A stretch of DNA of 64,000 nt. Origin: Adiantum capillus-veneris (Eukaryota; Streptophyta; Polypodiopsida; Polypodiales; Pteridaceae). The notes beneath the pieces are model-generated. The model ran no database searches. It was given only the letters and a program-made list of their open reading frames with translations, and had not been told where the DNA came from. This document shows positions 33,955 to 45,961 of this stretch, in pieces (positions within the stretch are counted from its first letter, which is position 1; each line of letters starts with the position of its first letter). The position numbers were made by a program, and so were the translations under genes. Location of the stretch: positions 87,672,842-87,736,841 of the forward strand of contig CM043953.1 in NCBI GenBank assembly GCA_014529385.2, written 5' to 3'.

Positions 33955-36060
33955 CTGCATTCACCCATGCTTGCACCTTGAAAGCTGGTCACCTTATGCA
34001 AGACCTTCACATGGGTTTGAGAATCCATGATGTAATTGCTAGTCACGGCCGTTGGAGGGGAATGTCATGCTTAACGGTGAATTGATCAATATGTATGTTG
34101 AATGTGGTGCCCTCACGCAACTACAAAAAGTTCTAGATGAGCTTTTTCTAAGAATTGTCGCCTTTTGGAGCATGTTGATTGACATGGTTGTGGCAAGGCA
34201 GATCTCGGATATTTTAACCACATGAAAAGTGAGGGTTTCTCAACATACAAAGTCTCTTGGAGTGCTTCTATACGACCTTGTCATGTTCTTGATGACCATT
34301 TTACCCGTAATGTTGCATGTCAAATACATTGAATGATGGGAATGGCATCTCTTGGAATCCACTGGTCGCAAGATATGCACCACAGGAGCACGACCAAAAA
34401 TCTCTAGGCTATTTTCAGCTTCCTATCTAGAGTGTGGACTCTTGGAATGCATTATTGCAGGATTTGCCCTACTGGAGAAAGCGCCTCTCTCTACATGCAA
34501 TGACCTACGCATGCATCTTGAAGGCATGTGGCTCTACGCAAGATGCTGATATGGGCACAAAGATTCACAATTATATTGTTAGTCAAAGGATGTTGTAAAA
34601 AGATATTGTGCTTGGCACTATCTTGGATGTATGCCAAATGTGGTGCTTTTGAGAAAGAACAAAAAGTGCTTGAGGAGCTTCCTGTCCAGAATGTCGTTTC
34701 TTGGAATGCACTGACTGCGGGATGTGTGCAATAAGAGTAGGGCTCGAAAGCTCTTGGATGTTTTCAGTGGATGCAAAGCAACTGTATCTCTCCAAATTTA
34801 GTCAGTTGTACTTTGGTCTTGAAGGCTATGCTTACATTTTGAAGGCATGTGGCTCTACGCAAGTGCTCGAAGAGCTTCCTGTCGGGAGTGTGGACTCTTG
34901 GAATGCATTGATTGCAAGATTTGACCCATAGGGGCAGGGCCAAAATGCTCTAGCAGATGCGAAGCGGGGGCCTCTGTCCAAATGCAATCACCTACGCATG
35001 CATCATGAAGGCATGTGGCTCTTTGCAAGATGCTAATATGGGTACAAAAATTCACAATTATATTGTTAGTCAGAGACTCGTGTAAAAGGCTGTCGTGCTT
35101 GCCACTATCTTGGTCGATATGTATGCCAAATGTGGTGTGCTTAAGAAATCACAAAAAATGCTTTAGGAGCTTCCTGTCCGGAAAGCCGCCTCTTCGAATG
35201 CACTGATAGCAGGATACACATGACAACAGCAGGGCCAAAAAGCTCTAGGCTGTTTTCAGCGGATGCAAAGCAAGTGTATCTCTCCAGCTGGCAATCACCT
35301 ATGCATGCATCTTGAAGGCATGTGGATCTACGCCAAGATGCTGATGTGGGTACAAAAAATCACAAAGATGCTGATGTTGAAAAAGATGTCATGCTTGGAA
35401 CTACCGTGGTCGATATTTATGCCAAATGTGGTGCTCTTCAGAAAGCACAAAAAGTGCTTGAGGAGCTTCCTATCCAAAATGTCGAGTCTTAGAATGCATT
35501 GATTGTGGGATATGCGCGATAGGAGCAAGGCCATAAAGCTCTATGCCGTTTTCACGGATGCATCTCTTCAAATTCAATCTGAATGCATATGCTTGTGCCT
35601 TGAAGGCCAGTGGCCTTACACGAGCCGTTGACATGGGTGAGTGTATTAACAAGAAGATACTTGACCGCGACGCTTGGTGAAGGATGTCACGCTTGGTGAA
35701 GGATGTCATGCTTGGAAATTCTTTGGTTGACATGTATGCCAAATGTGGTACTGTCACGAAAGCATGAAATGTTTGTGATGGGCTCTCTCTCCAGAATGTC
35801 ATCACTTGCAATATGTTGGTTGCAAGATATGCCTAATATGCCTATCTCGAGGGTATCAGAATCAACGATGTGATTGCTAGTGGGGGGTTGTTGGGAGTAC
35901 GATGTCATGCTTGGCAGTGCCTTGGTCTACATCTATGCCAAATGTGGCAGGGCCATGGAGCCTTGGGCTGGGCTGTTTCCAACAGATGCAAAGCGAGGGC
36001 ATCTCTCTAGATGCAATTACCTATGCTCATATAGATGTTGGATCCTAGCTCGATCTTACT
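33955..36060 (+). pseudogene. PPR protein array, decayed
   Basis: Many pentatricopeptide repeats follow one another in shifting frames: FTHACTLKAGHLMQD (33958), MYAKCGAFEKEQKVLEELPV then NVVSWNALTAGC (34627-34730), ILKACGSTQ (34840), MYAKCG-type units near 35115, 35415, 35725 and 35935. Near-identical blocks (ggcatgtggctctacgcaag; caaagattcacaattatatt) recur at about 34520, 34850, 35010 and 35315, so the array grew by internal duplication. Multiple stops and frameshifts rule out a long product. No E/DYW tail was recognised. The spacing and LEELPV-type linkers resemble the large PPR families of ferns. Confidence 0.8.
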
Positions 36061-36463
36061 AAGAAAGCTCTGAACTTTTTTTCGTCTTGATGGTTTCTCA
36101 CTAGGCAAAAACTCTTGGAGTGCTCATATAGAAGTTTGATGCCTAGCTCCATCTTACTAAGAAAGCTCTAAACTTTGCACGCTGCCGTGGGAATGGCACG
36201 TTCCCTTGTATTATTAAAATTGGGGAGAACTATGCAAACTCCCCCATGCAAGGAGACTTGCATGTTTTCTTTTTCTTCCAAACATAAAAAGGGGACAACA
36301 TCTAAAAATGAACATATTTTAAACGATCCGTACCACTTTATATAAATTCTAACCCTTCTTACGGTTCTAACTCACAACAACTCAAAATTGTTGCATCACA
36401 ATCGTAACGCACTTGAGATAGTACCGATTAAAAAAAAAAAAACTTGCTTTGACAAAAAGTAAG

Positions 36464-36468
<5 letters not shown>

Positions 36469-36507
<39 letters not shown>
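36469..36507. repeat. (CT)n microsatellite
   Basis: About 19 CT units. With the GA array at 36723 it could form a long hairpin. Confidence 0.9.
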
Positions 36508-36512
<5 letters not shown>

Positions 36513-36716
36513 TCTTCTCCAAGAAAATATACACTTGTTGAATCTTCAAATGACGCAACGATGCTTACACAAATAACAAGAATGCACAAAATAAAGCGAA
36601 ATTGAATCAAAGAATTATTACAATTTAATAGCTAAGGACATATTTAGACATATCAAGATTAAGACATCAAGATCGTGGCATTGTAAACACAAGAAAACAA
36701 GAACATACAAGAGAAA

Positions 36717-36722
<6 letters not shown>

Positions 36723-36757
<35 letters not shown>
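36723..36757. repeat. (GA)n microsatellite
   Basis: About 17 GA units. Confidence 0.9.
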
Positions 36758-36763
<6 letters not shown>

Positions 36764-37437
36764 GTGCTTTGTTTTCCACAAATCCTATTACCTTAAGGTG
36801 ACAACCCTCACTTTGATTCAATACAAATGTGGCTAACGAAGCACTCTAGTTTTCCTCCTCTTATCACATCAAGTCATGTCGTCCTGCAGCCCTCCCCTTC
36901 ACACAAAGCTAAAAACCTACTGGCCGTCCACATGGACTCCATCCGTCAAAGGACGCCCAACCCAGCCCAACACTAAGACCTTTCTTCAACAGACCAAAAA
37001 ACAAGGGTTGTTTGGTAGTAGGGGGGATGCAAAATAAAACCCAAGGGTGTATCAGCTCCAAACAACATACTGAGAGAAAAGTGCCCCATCGAAGTAGGAT
37101 GCACTACACCAAGAGGAATCTATTATAAGTAAAGAAAAAATCTATTATTGGTATCACATACTGTATATTCCTCAATAAAGGTACCAAATCTAATGATAGA
37201 CTCAGTACAATAGACATATTTGTGAAGCATCTTTCATATCTTAATGGAGGCTTCTTCTTGATAAGTAGATATTGATGACATAACTTGTCTCGAGATCATT
37301 TGATTTGTTTCCACCCATATTGGAGGTATTTCCCTCTTGTTTGTTGCATACAACCTAACTTACTTACCATGGAATCATTGCTCCCATGGGAAGGTAGAAT
37401 ATAGTCGAAGAGACTGAATTGAAACTACATGTACTAA

Positions 37438-37713
37438 CACAAGAAGTTTTGGACAAATTCTCACAATAATTTCCACATTGTGACTTACCTCAACATGAGT
37501 TTCTATGGGGGAGGCATCACATACCTAGCTAGGTACAATTGGGGCAGGGGACCGCCGGCCCCGGTGGGGGGGCCGGCGGTCCACTGCCCCCAATCGTACC
37601 TAGCTAGGTATGTGGTGCCTCTCGAGCAGAAGCTCATGATGTTATGCATTGTATGAAAAACATTGAAAAAGACTCCGTTTTCCTACATGAGAATAGTTCT
37701 AAATCTTCTTGTG
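37438..37713. mobile_element. foldback MITE, copy 5
   Basis: Begins CACAAGAAGTTTTGGACAAA and ends ...CTAAATCTTCTTGTG. The centre is a long palindrome (acctagctaggtac, then ggggcaggggaccgccggcc, paired with its complement to 37612). It is the best-preserved hairpin of the family. The flanking triplets (taa/ata) do not match. Confidence 0.85.
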
Positions 37714-38419
37714 ATATAAGGAAGGATAGAAGGCTAAAAAGAGAAGGTGATTGATCTACACAACTAACAAAATGGGAGAAGGGCCTTTTGTAGGCTACGC
37801 TGACACCAAGATTGCGGCCAATTTTTTTGTGAAGAACCATGGCTTCTGCTTTTGGGAAGCATGAGGGGGAGATGAGTTTTGTGAAAATGGAGGCCCGAAG
37901 GTGGTGCTCTAGGAAAACACAAAAGATTGTAGAATTTTGCAAGAATTTGACAAACAAGACAAGGTACCATGAGAGGAATTTTTCATAGAACCTCGTGTGG
38001 TATCCCAAGGAAAGATGAGAGGAGCACAAGATAAATGGGACAAGGTACCTTGAGGATTTTTTCATAGAACCTCTTGTGTGGTGTCTCAAGGTACCAAGGT
38101 GTCCTCATTCTTCCTACTCTAATACCATGTAGGGGATATGCAAGGAGCACAAGATATGGCAGCAAACAAAAAGACAAAGGGAGGAGAGGGGAAGAAATAC
38201 TAGTTGAGCAATAAACCACTAAGTAACTCAAGCATGAAATAAAGATTTGATACTAAGGGAGACTAGAAAGTTACTCTGTATGACCCCAAGCTACAAACCT
38301 CACGAAATCTCAAAAAGTGGGATTGAAACCAATCTCAAATTGTTAAGATTATTCAATGGGAATCTACTTGATAGTGAGGAGACCTAATCAATAAAACAAT
38401 ACCTACTTGAGGGACCTTT
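37714..38419. other. intergenic, nothing recognised
   Basis: Contains a diverged direct repeat (tttttcatagaacctcgtgt / tttttcatagaacctcttgt, about 37980 and 38056). No gene was recognised. Confidence 0.5.
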
Positions 38420-38701
38420 CACAAGAAGATTTAGAAATTTTCTCATGGAGGAAAACGGAGTCTTTTCCAGTGTTTTTCATACAATGAATAACATCATGAG
38501 CTTCTGCTCGAGAGGCACCGCATACCTGCCTAGGTACGATTGGGGACAAGGGACCCCCGGCCCCACCGGGCCGACGGTCCCCTGCCCCCAATCGTGCCTA
38601 GCTAGGTATGCGGTGCCTCCCTCACAGAAGCTCATGATGTTGTTGAGGTAATTAGTCACAATATGGGAATTATTGTGAGAATTTCTCCAAAACTTCTTGT
38701 G
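38420..38701. mobile_element. foldback MITE, copy 6 (inverted)
   Basis: Opposite orientation to copy 5. It begins CACAAGAAGATTTAGAAATT and ends ...CCAAAACTTCTTGTG, with the same central palindrome. Flanking triplets are ttt and ttc. It lies about 700 bp from copy 5. Confidence 0.85.
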
Positions 38702-38758
38702 TTCGTATCATTTCACTTCCATCCTTTTTTAATATACCTTCTTACATTTCCCCCAAAA

Positions 38759-38945
38759 AAAAACGGATACGCACATGATAAAATGCTAAAAAGTAGGCAA
38801 AACCTTTACTATTAACTAACAAAAGGGTGCCCACATGATAAAATGGCAAAAAAATTGGGCAAAACCTTCATTCCTAACAAATAAAAGGGTGCCCACATGA
38901 TAAAATGCCAGAAAGTGGGCAAAACCTTTAAATAGAAAAGACTAA
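38759..38945. repeat. tandem repeat, three units of about 60 bp
   Basis: Each unit contains cacatgataaaatg, followed by gggcaaaacctt-type sequence. Units start near 38765, 38825 and 38886. The second and third are closest to each other. Confidence 0.9.
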
Positions 38946-40681
38946 GATGCATATGCAACAGAACGCACCCATTCAATCATGAGGTGCAAGCTAAGGACCA
39001 ACACTCAATGATACATTCACAACTGTGCTTTCAAATAAGATCCGAAAATCAAAAACACAGTTACAAGAATAAAGAAGCCATACAACCAAGAGATGCCGAC
39101 TAACAACCAACATTTGATGATGCAACAACACAACATGCTTTTTCAATAACAAATCGATCTGAGTTTCCATGAGAATATGCCCCATCAAGAGACAACTCTA
39201 GGGAATAGTCAGAAATCAAGCTAGTTATATTATGATGGTTTTCACCCCATGCAATATGGCTATAATCCAAGCATTTGAATTGTAAATAATGCAGTACATG
39301 AAACTATGCTAAGGTAGCACTGCACAGCAAAATCATTAAAGGAAAGGGATTGACCTACATATCAATTCACTACGCTGCGCCCCTTCAATGTTTTGCTTTA
39401 TGCCTTTTCATGCATCCGAATGGGCATAGTTTTTTAAGAAATTTGCATGCCTTACACATGGTAACCTCTAAGGCCAGACAATCCACATTGGACATAAATC
39501 TATCCATGGCAGTCATTCACCATATAGAGGTAAGGAAACCGTAAAAAAGAACTCAAGACCTGCAATTATACTCTTGAAGGCCATGCTGCAAACTTTTGAT
39601 AGAAAAGCATCTAAATTTACACAGCCCTTGAGATAGTGATTTTTACAGGCATTAGATGGGCCAATGGGTAACAAAGAGTGTTTGCAACATAAAAGCAATG
39701 AGAATTCAGAAAAAAGGACACCACTACACAACAAGCGATCGTCACACTTAATTGGCAATTGCCGAAGTAGGCTAGTTATCATAATGTTCCACAGGCTACA
39801 CATGGCAAAGGCACTGCCAAAAGAGAGAGAGAATGCAAATTATTAGCCAAAGCTGGAAACTCCAAGAAAAGCAATCTTCAATAAAGTAGCGAGATTTGTG
39901 GCCACAATCGTCCACCATATCCAATATCAGTTGCATTAGCACATGCCTCCAGCAGAGCCAACAACAGAACCTGACCAAACTATCACTAGAAACACGAAAA
40001 TAACAGGTCCTCAGTCTGGCTGTCACATTTGACACGAGAGAACACACATCGACATTAAGATCAAAGGACCCTCAAAACATTTGGCTTGTCCACCGTCGCG
40101 GACCAAGTTCAGCATGCCAAGATAAGGAAACCACAACTTGACAATAACTTGAGAATAGTTGCAGCAAAAGACCCTCCTCTGAAACCCATCCTTAACTTTA
40201 CAAATGCTTGTTCTGCCCTAAAGGACTTGTATCAACTCACAATGAACCTTCCAAATTTGTTTTCATTACATGCTAATTAATTTCCATGAACCGACACTGG
40301 CATTTTCAGTACAAACAGCCAAATTAATTGAAAGAAAAAAGGGGAGGGGAAGGTTGGTGTTTTTTTTTTTGGGGGTTTGGGGGGGGGGGGGGGGGCGCAG
40401 GGGCATGCCTGTCATGGCACTGTTGAATGATGCTACTCTGTGACGCATACCAAGGTTTGACATATCCTGATGGAGTGGAGCCTAAACATGACAACCCAAC
40501 AAATTGAAGAAACAACGGTCGTTGCAGGACCTCAGACAAAGAGGCCAAATGCAACCATAAATGGTACACTTATCATTCTCAACAGCTTCCGCACCTATAA
40601 AAATGAAAAAATCAAGCAACGAACTTAATCATAGCCAGGCTGCCTTGAGAAGCCTCAACATGTATGCCCCACATTTTTCCC
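38946..40681. other. downstream flank of the VEL gene
   Basis: No separate gene was recognised. The right part (roughly 40270-40681) is probably the 3' UTR of the VIN3-like gene. A G-rich run (about 40371-40395) lies within it. Confidence 0.4.
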
Positions 40682-43565
40682 CTAATGCCACAATTTGTTG
40701 CGAAAGCCATTGGTCACAACATGATGTCTCTTTGCAGAAATAATCTCCGAAAAAGTGTCCACCAGCTGCCCTGCTAAACTTGACGGGTTGTCCTGAAGGG
40801 TATCAATAAATACACTCACAACCCGCTTCTCATGTTCTGACGCTTTCAAGCTAAACCAGGTCAAAAACTTCAACCTAAATTCCTCCTTCAGATAGCCTTC
40901 ACATTCCAACCAGCGAATAATCTTCACACACAACTCATAGTTGCGGGCAGCACAAAGAGAACCTCCCATGCTTCCTCCACATCCATTAACAAGCCCATAA
41001 TTATCACTTCTACCAAGACTTTCTGCTGTTCTTTTCCTCATTATAGTTGTCTGTGGCTCCATTTCAATATTTCTTCCTGCACTTCGAACTTGCACGGCCC
41101 AGCTCTCTCCATGCCCATTACACTCGGCACCCACAATTCTACGCCTGTTTTCCGGACCCTCCTGAACTTCATTCGTCACATTTGTCTGCATTACATCAGA
41201 AACAACCTGCGAAAGAGCCTCTGTTTCTTCTCTTTGAGACGTGTGAGAGTTTCCTGGATCACTAGCATCATCCAAGTCTGTGATCTCAGCACAGGTCACC
41301 CTGCCCTTGACCTCACCTTCTTGTACCAAAGCACTAGAATCTCTCCTTGACAGCGTTCTAATGGGTGGCGGAGGCAACTCCACCTCTAGCGTCACTCTAC
41401 TTTCTTCTATATTTGTCTCGATATTCACAGATGCATTCAAATCACTGCTAGGTGCTTTCTCAGGACTCAATTTATGTGTACCATTGTCCACATGCGAAAC
41501 ATTTGGTCCAGGGCTTGACATCAAATTCAATCCTGAGCTCAAACACTCACTTCTTTTCTCCTCATTACTCTTGCGATCAAGGAGACTTGTTACCCCACCT
41601 TTGGCATGAAAAATACCTTTCCGCACATGAGTAGATTGAAATTCTTCGGCCCAAGCTGAATGCAAGACCTTGCCAAGTTCCCGAACTTTGAAATTTGATT
41701 CAAGTTTTTCAGTAATGCAGATGTTTGCCTCCAAATTAGAGGTGTTCAAAGCCGTTTTCATGGGCCCCGCCTCACCTACTTCCTTAACTAATGGCAACTC
41801 AACACTTTTTGTAAAGCATCTTGCTTCAGCTGGCTCTCCAATCCCTCTCTCAAAGAAAGGAACCACATAGAATGCGTATTCCGTGCAAGCATGCAGGCCT
41901 GAAATCTGAGCTTGACCAGGATTGGTAGTAATAATGCAAGTTGGATTATTTGAAAAGCTCAGATCGCTTGCTTTACGATGCCAAAGCCGATAACCCGAAA
42001 CAAGCTCACCACCACCTCTTATTGTCAATGAGACAAATGATGATGATATATCATTGAATTCGACTGTGCAAAGGGTACCTGTGCCCTTCTCTATAACCGT
42101 TAAAGCCAGCAGAAAGTGAGAAAAAGTGAGAAACAGGATATTCATTTGCAAAATCTTTAGAAAAATATAGTTCAGTACCTTTTAAAGCTGCAGCTTCTGC
42201 TCTTGGCTTAGAATGAGAAACTATTTCCTTGTCCAATGCCTCCGCCTTTTCAAGGGCTAACTGCACTAATTCAAGTACCTCACTACTTGAAGAGAGTCTG
42301 TTTACCAAGCCACGAGCGAACTTGGTAGGCCCTTCGGTGATCACCCCCACTTCGTCTTCCAGCTTTTGAACTGCCTTTTTTACAAGCTCATGGAGTGGCT
42401 TGTGCATGTATGTTCCATCTAGCAATCTGTAACTAAGAGACAGCCGTTGGCATAGAGTATCAACTCTTCTGGCATCCTTTGCAATCAGAAGTTGCTTCTT
42501 CCAACATCTGCGATGACAATAAAGTCATACTAGTGCAAATTGTGATCAAGTAAGATAGTCAACAAATGCCCTCAAAACAAGCACAAGCAAGCTGCCAGCT
42601 TGAAGTCAGAAACTTGGCCAAAGTCTAAAACAGTCAGGCAATCAATATACTAAATACGTAATTGGCTAAAACACTACAACCCAACCATTAAAGGGAAATG
42701 CATGATATAAACGCATAATAGTGATCCATAAGGCAACACAAGCATCACCTCCATAATGCGGGACTACTACGAGACCCCCTAATGTTATCAATACACATAA
42801 TGATCATAAAATAGGTACCCTTATACCCTCACAAACACAAACAAGTCCACAAATGACTGTCAAATAGAAACTGATTGAACTGTTGACCCACCCTATCAAA
42901 CTGCTAATTTTGCCACAAGGACATTGATAGCTTCCATCGAGTATGATATTTTCTCCATTGGCCACTACCCCAGCCATGTCCTTGTTGAGAGCACACTCAA
43001 TATGACAAGATAATCTGCAATCCACTTCCACATTGAGTGGCTCTGGTGTGCAGAATATCCAGAGACTTGGATCTTTGTTATCATCAAAATTCTTGCAAAT
43101 ACAGCAGGAACATCGCTGACAGAAACTTGCACCGTGCAGTAGATGAGCTTTGCAGGCTGTGTTTCTGCACACCCATGAAAGCTGTGTCTTCTGGGTGCCT
43201 ACATCCACAGGTGTAGGAACAGCTGATGGAATTCGAGCAGGCCTCCCTGCTTTTCGTTGCCGTCTCAATAAACTTTGAGGGGCGGTTGGCTGGGATGACG
43301 GAGGCATTAAGCCCCCATCCACCTTGATGCCCCCCACATTACCCCCTTCCCTTAAACCCTTCATAGAAACCAACTTCAGAAGGTGCTCGACCATTTTACT
43401 CTTGGATACTCCTGTGTACTTTCTCTCCTTTCCCATTTCAATACATATAAGTTCCAGCAAATCCTTCCTCGTCCATGACTCTAGGGTTTCTCGGCCTCCT
43501 TCCATCCCCTGAGATGTTTTATACAGAATTTCCTGCCTCTCAGCTAGACTTCGATGTCCAACCAT
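40682..43565 (-). CDS. VIN3-like (VEL) PHD-finger/FNIII/VID protein
   Basis: Three minus-strand exons, 43565-42892, 42507-42179 and 42090-40682, join to 2412 nt (803 codons plus stop). Donors are GTGGGT and GTACTG; acceptors are CATCGCAG and GGTTATAG. Phases match: GG|A TGT TGG and G|AG AAG. VEL proteins partner Polycomb PRC2 in plant gene silencing. Residues 1-70 match the VEL N-terminus (SWTRKDLLELICIEMGKERK). An AT-hook-like RKAGRPARIP is at 105-114. The Cys-rich PHD-type finger covers about 133-217 (CRNTACKAHL...CQRCSCCICKNFD...CPCG). An FNIII domain lies at about 338-430 (SGYRLWHRKA, GLHACTEYAFYVVPF). A long, probably disordered acidic linker follows. The C-terminal VID domain is at about 718-803 (CVKIIRWLECEGYL, FLTWFSLKASEHE, VSVFIDTL). 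The frame is intact. The ATG at 43565 follows an acceptor (TTTTCAG, exon from 43579), so a 5' UTR exon lies upstream. A mono-exonic start at 43604 would need TTG. Confidence 0.9.
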
Positions 43566-43579
43566 TGCGGTATACGATC

Positions 43580-44646
43580 CTGAAAAGTAAACCCCTGTGG
43601 CCAAAGTTTAAAATTAGATCTTTCATGACACATACACAATTTCACGACACAGTAAGACATTCTGCAGATCTAGAAAAGACAATGTTCATCATTATACGAA
43701 TATTTGTGTGCACAAATACTCGTATAATGATGAACAAAGTGTGCACACGTGTGTGTATGTGAGGCACAAATTTTGTGTGAGGAGAAACACTAATAATCTG
43801 ACCCATCACATACAAAATTCGATGGCACAACAAAGCAACAAACAATTCCTGAAAATTACTCGGATGAACTATAGTCCTCATGCCTCTTGACATAACAGTC
43901 TAAATTGTGCAGCCATGCAATCTGAGGAAGGACTATGGTTTTCACACACATTTCATGTCCTAAAAAGTCGTGGACGAATTACACTCATGATCATCCAACC
44001 AGGAGAAGCATCTCCCAATAAAAATGGCACGGCATTATAACAAGCACCTACCTTCACCCCCTGCTGAACTGTATTATCTATCAAAATATTCGAACAAAAA
44101 TCTGCTAACTATCAAAACATTCTTGCATTAAACTCAACCATGCAATAAATTACTGTTCAATGTCAATTCACGTGCCAAATTGCCATAAAGTTCAAAACTG
44201 CATTGCCAATGGTAGGACAACAAAACTGCATTGCCCATGGCAGGTCAATGGGTCACATACAGAAGGTCAAAGTAAATATCGCACCCACCAAACACTACTT
44301 TTTTTTGCACATTTGAACTTGTTCTGCTCTGAGTCAAAAGATGCTCAACACACAATGGAGTCACTGCAATCAAATCCTAGTCAGAAATAGCAATTAGTCT
44401 TCCTAGACTCGGCTTGTTACAAATTTTTACTGCTTTTAGTGGTCCGTCAATTCCCTGAATAAAGATGCGATTGCAGGCAACCAAATTGCTCAATGCACAG
44501 TTGTGAGTGTGTGAATTACGTGAAAAAAAGAGCGTCAGCTTACCTGCTGTGGGCTCGAACTGGGTCACTTTGGGTGGAGTCATTTGCGCTACCCAACAGA
44601 TCTGGTACACTTGTTTGTGCGTGTACTGGGGAGGCTGCTGCTTACC
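43580..44646 (-). other. probable 5' UTR intron of the VEL gene
   Basis: Minus-strand donors CAG/GTAAGC at 44544/44543 and CTCAG/GTAAG at 44646/44645 both fit the acceptor at 43581-43580. Either gives an intron of about 1 kb. It contains the 54-bp palindrome at 43683. Confidence 0.5.
43683..43736. repeat. near-perfect 54-bp palindrome
   Basis: The left arm tgttcatcattatacgaata (continuing tttgtgt) pairs with the adjacent right arm ending atactcgtataatgatgaac-a. Only one internal mismatch is seen over 27 bp, with no loop beyond the central tg/gc junction. Confidence 0.9.
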
Positions 44647-44665
44647 TGAGTCGCCGTAAAGTGGG

Positions 44666-44668
<3 letters not shown>

Positions 44669-44731
<63 letters not shown>
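44669..44731. repeat. (CT)n microsatellite at the VEL gene 5' end
   Basis: About 31 CT units. On the transcribed minus strand it is a GA array just upstream of the proposed 5' UTR exon end, so it lies in the promoter or leader. Confidence 0.9.
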
Positions 44732-44759
44732 GCGTAGTTTAGGGACCATGGCGCAGAAT

Positions 44760-45458
44760 TTCGAGAAACAGAGCAGCAGCAGGTCCTCCCTCCCCTGTCT
44801 CAATTACTTTTCCTCTGTAAAGGGACAGGGGATCACGCAGATCCAACACCCACCAGTTTTTCTTTCATGAAGATGGCAAGTTTCGAGGGCGAGCTGCAGA
44901 TTTCACACTGATAATAGAAGGCGCCAGCTTTCTATGTCTAGGTAGAGACTACTCTCTCTCTTCCCCCACGCGGCCACGCCGTGTGTGGTCAAACTGCCGG
45001 TTAGAGCGTATTTTAGTTGTGCTTGGTTGGCCTTGTACGTAGTTTACCATGACTACTCCTGCTTGCATAGGCCTACTGTTTTCGTAGACCCATGTTTTTC
45101 CACGTGGAACACAGAAAGTAATATATGGAGCTCTACTACTACTACTATTGCTGGGAAGATGATAAATAAAATGGATAAGTACAAAGATTCCCCTTTTATT
45201 CTCTCATTTCCTCTCCCCAATCTCGCCTCCTCCCTCTCTGCACCTTACCTGCATGCCCCCCCCCCCCCCCCCCCCCCAAACAAAACAGCGGGTGGCGCCT
45301 AGGCTTAGCCCTGGCTTCGTCAACAGCCCCTGCCCTCTCTCTCGCCAGCGGCTCCCTTCTCCATGATAGCTACCCGCTGCCTTTGTCAACAGAGTAGAAT
45401 CAGTAGGGGCACACAGCAGGGACGTACAAAGATAGAGGGAGAGAGGGAGACCCTTCAT

Positions 45459-45500
<42 letters not shown>

Positions 45501-45961
45501 GCCAAGCTTCATGTTCGTGAAGGAGAAAGAGGTTTCTAGACTCCACCAAATTCAGTTGTTCGGTTGGCATGAGAGAACCACGTGTGGGGCAGACATGGAG
45601 AGAGAGAGAGAGAGAGAGAGCATCTTCGCTCGATTCCCTTTTTTTCCTATTTTTCCCCAGCCGGTACCTCCTACTGGAGCTCTGTTCTTATTTTATTCAT
45701 TTCTTTAGGAGATGCCTCCAAATCCCATGCTCCTCCTAAGTTGACCCCGAACGTGCACAATCGTGGCTCTCATAACCACTTCAACTATCGCATCGAGCTG
45801 CAAGGTGGAGCAGTCCTAACTCCTAAGCATTAAACTAGTCTTGCTTGGTAGGCGTTGCTATAGAACCTAATAGGACATACGCAGATTGACATAAAAAATC
45901 TAGTACTGAAGTAAACGAAGTACAAAGCACATTATGTAACATTTAATGGCCTAGTAACTTG
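44760..45961. other. intergenic with microsatellites
   Basis: Contains a 22-base C run (45256-45277) and GA arrays at 45464-45497 and 45597-45620. Open frames here are short and low-complexity. Part of it is probably the VEL gene promoter. Confidence 0.5.

Larger units (their letters stand above)
36061..37437. other. intergenic with microsatellites
   Basis: A diverged direct repeat (tcttactaagaaagctct at about 36053 and 36150) lies beside the PPR array. Two inverted SSRs follow. No gene was recognised. Confidence 0.5.

Noticed and set aside
43566-43604. Start of the VEL exon at 43604
   Set aside because: The codon is TTG and the stretch contains a clear splice acceptor (TTTTCAG), so it is intronic or 5' UTR.
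44500-44600. Possible SINE head on the minus strand (agttcgagccc)
   Set aside because: The same sequence is better explained as the 5' UTR exon end of the VEL gene, given the strong CAG/GTAAGC donor.
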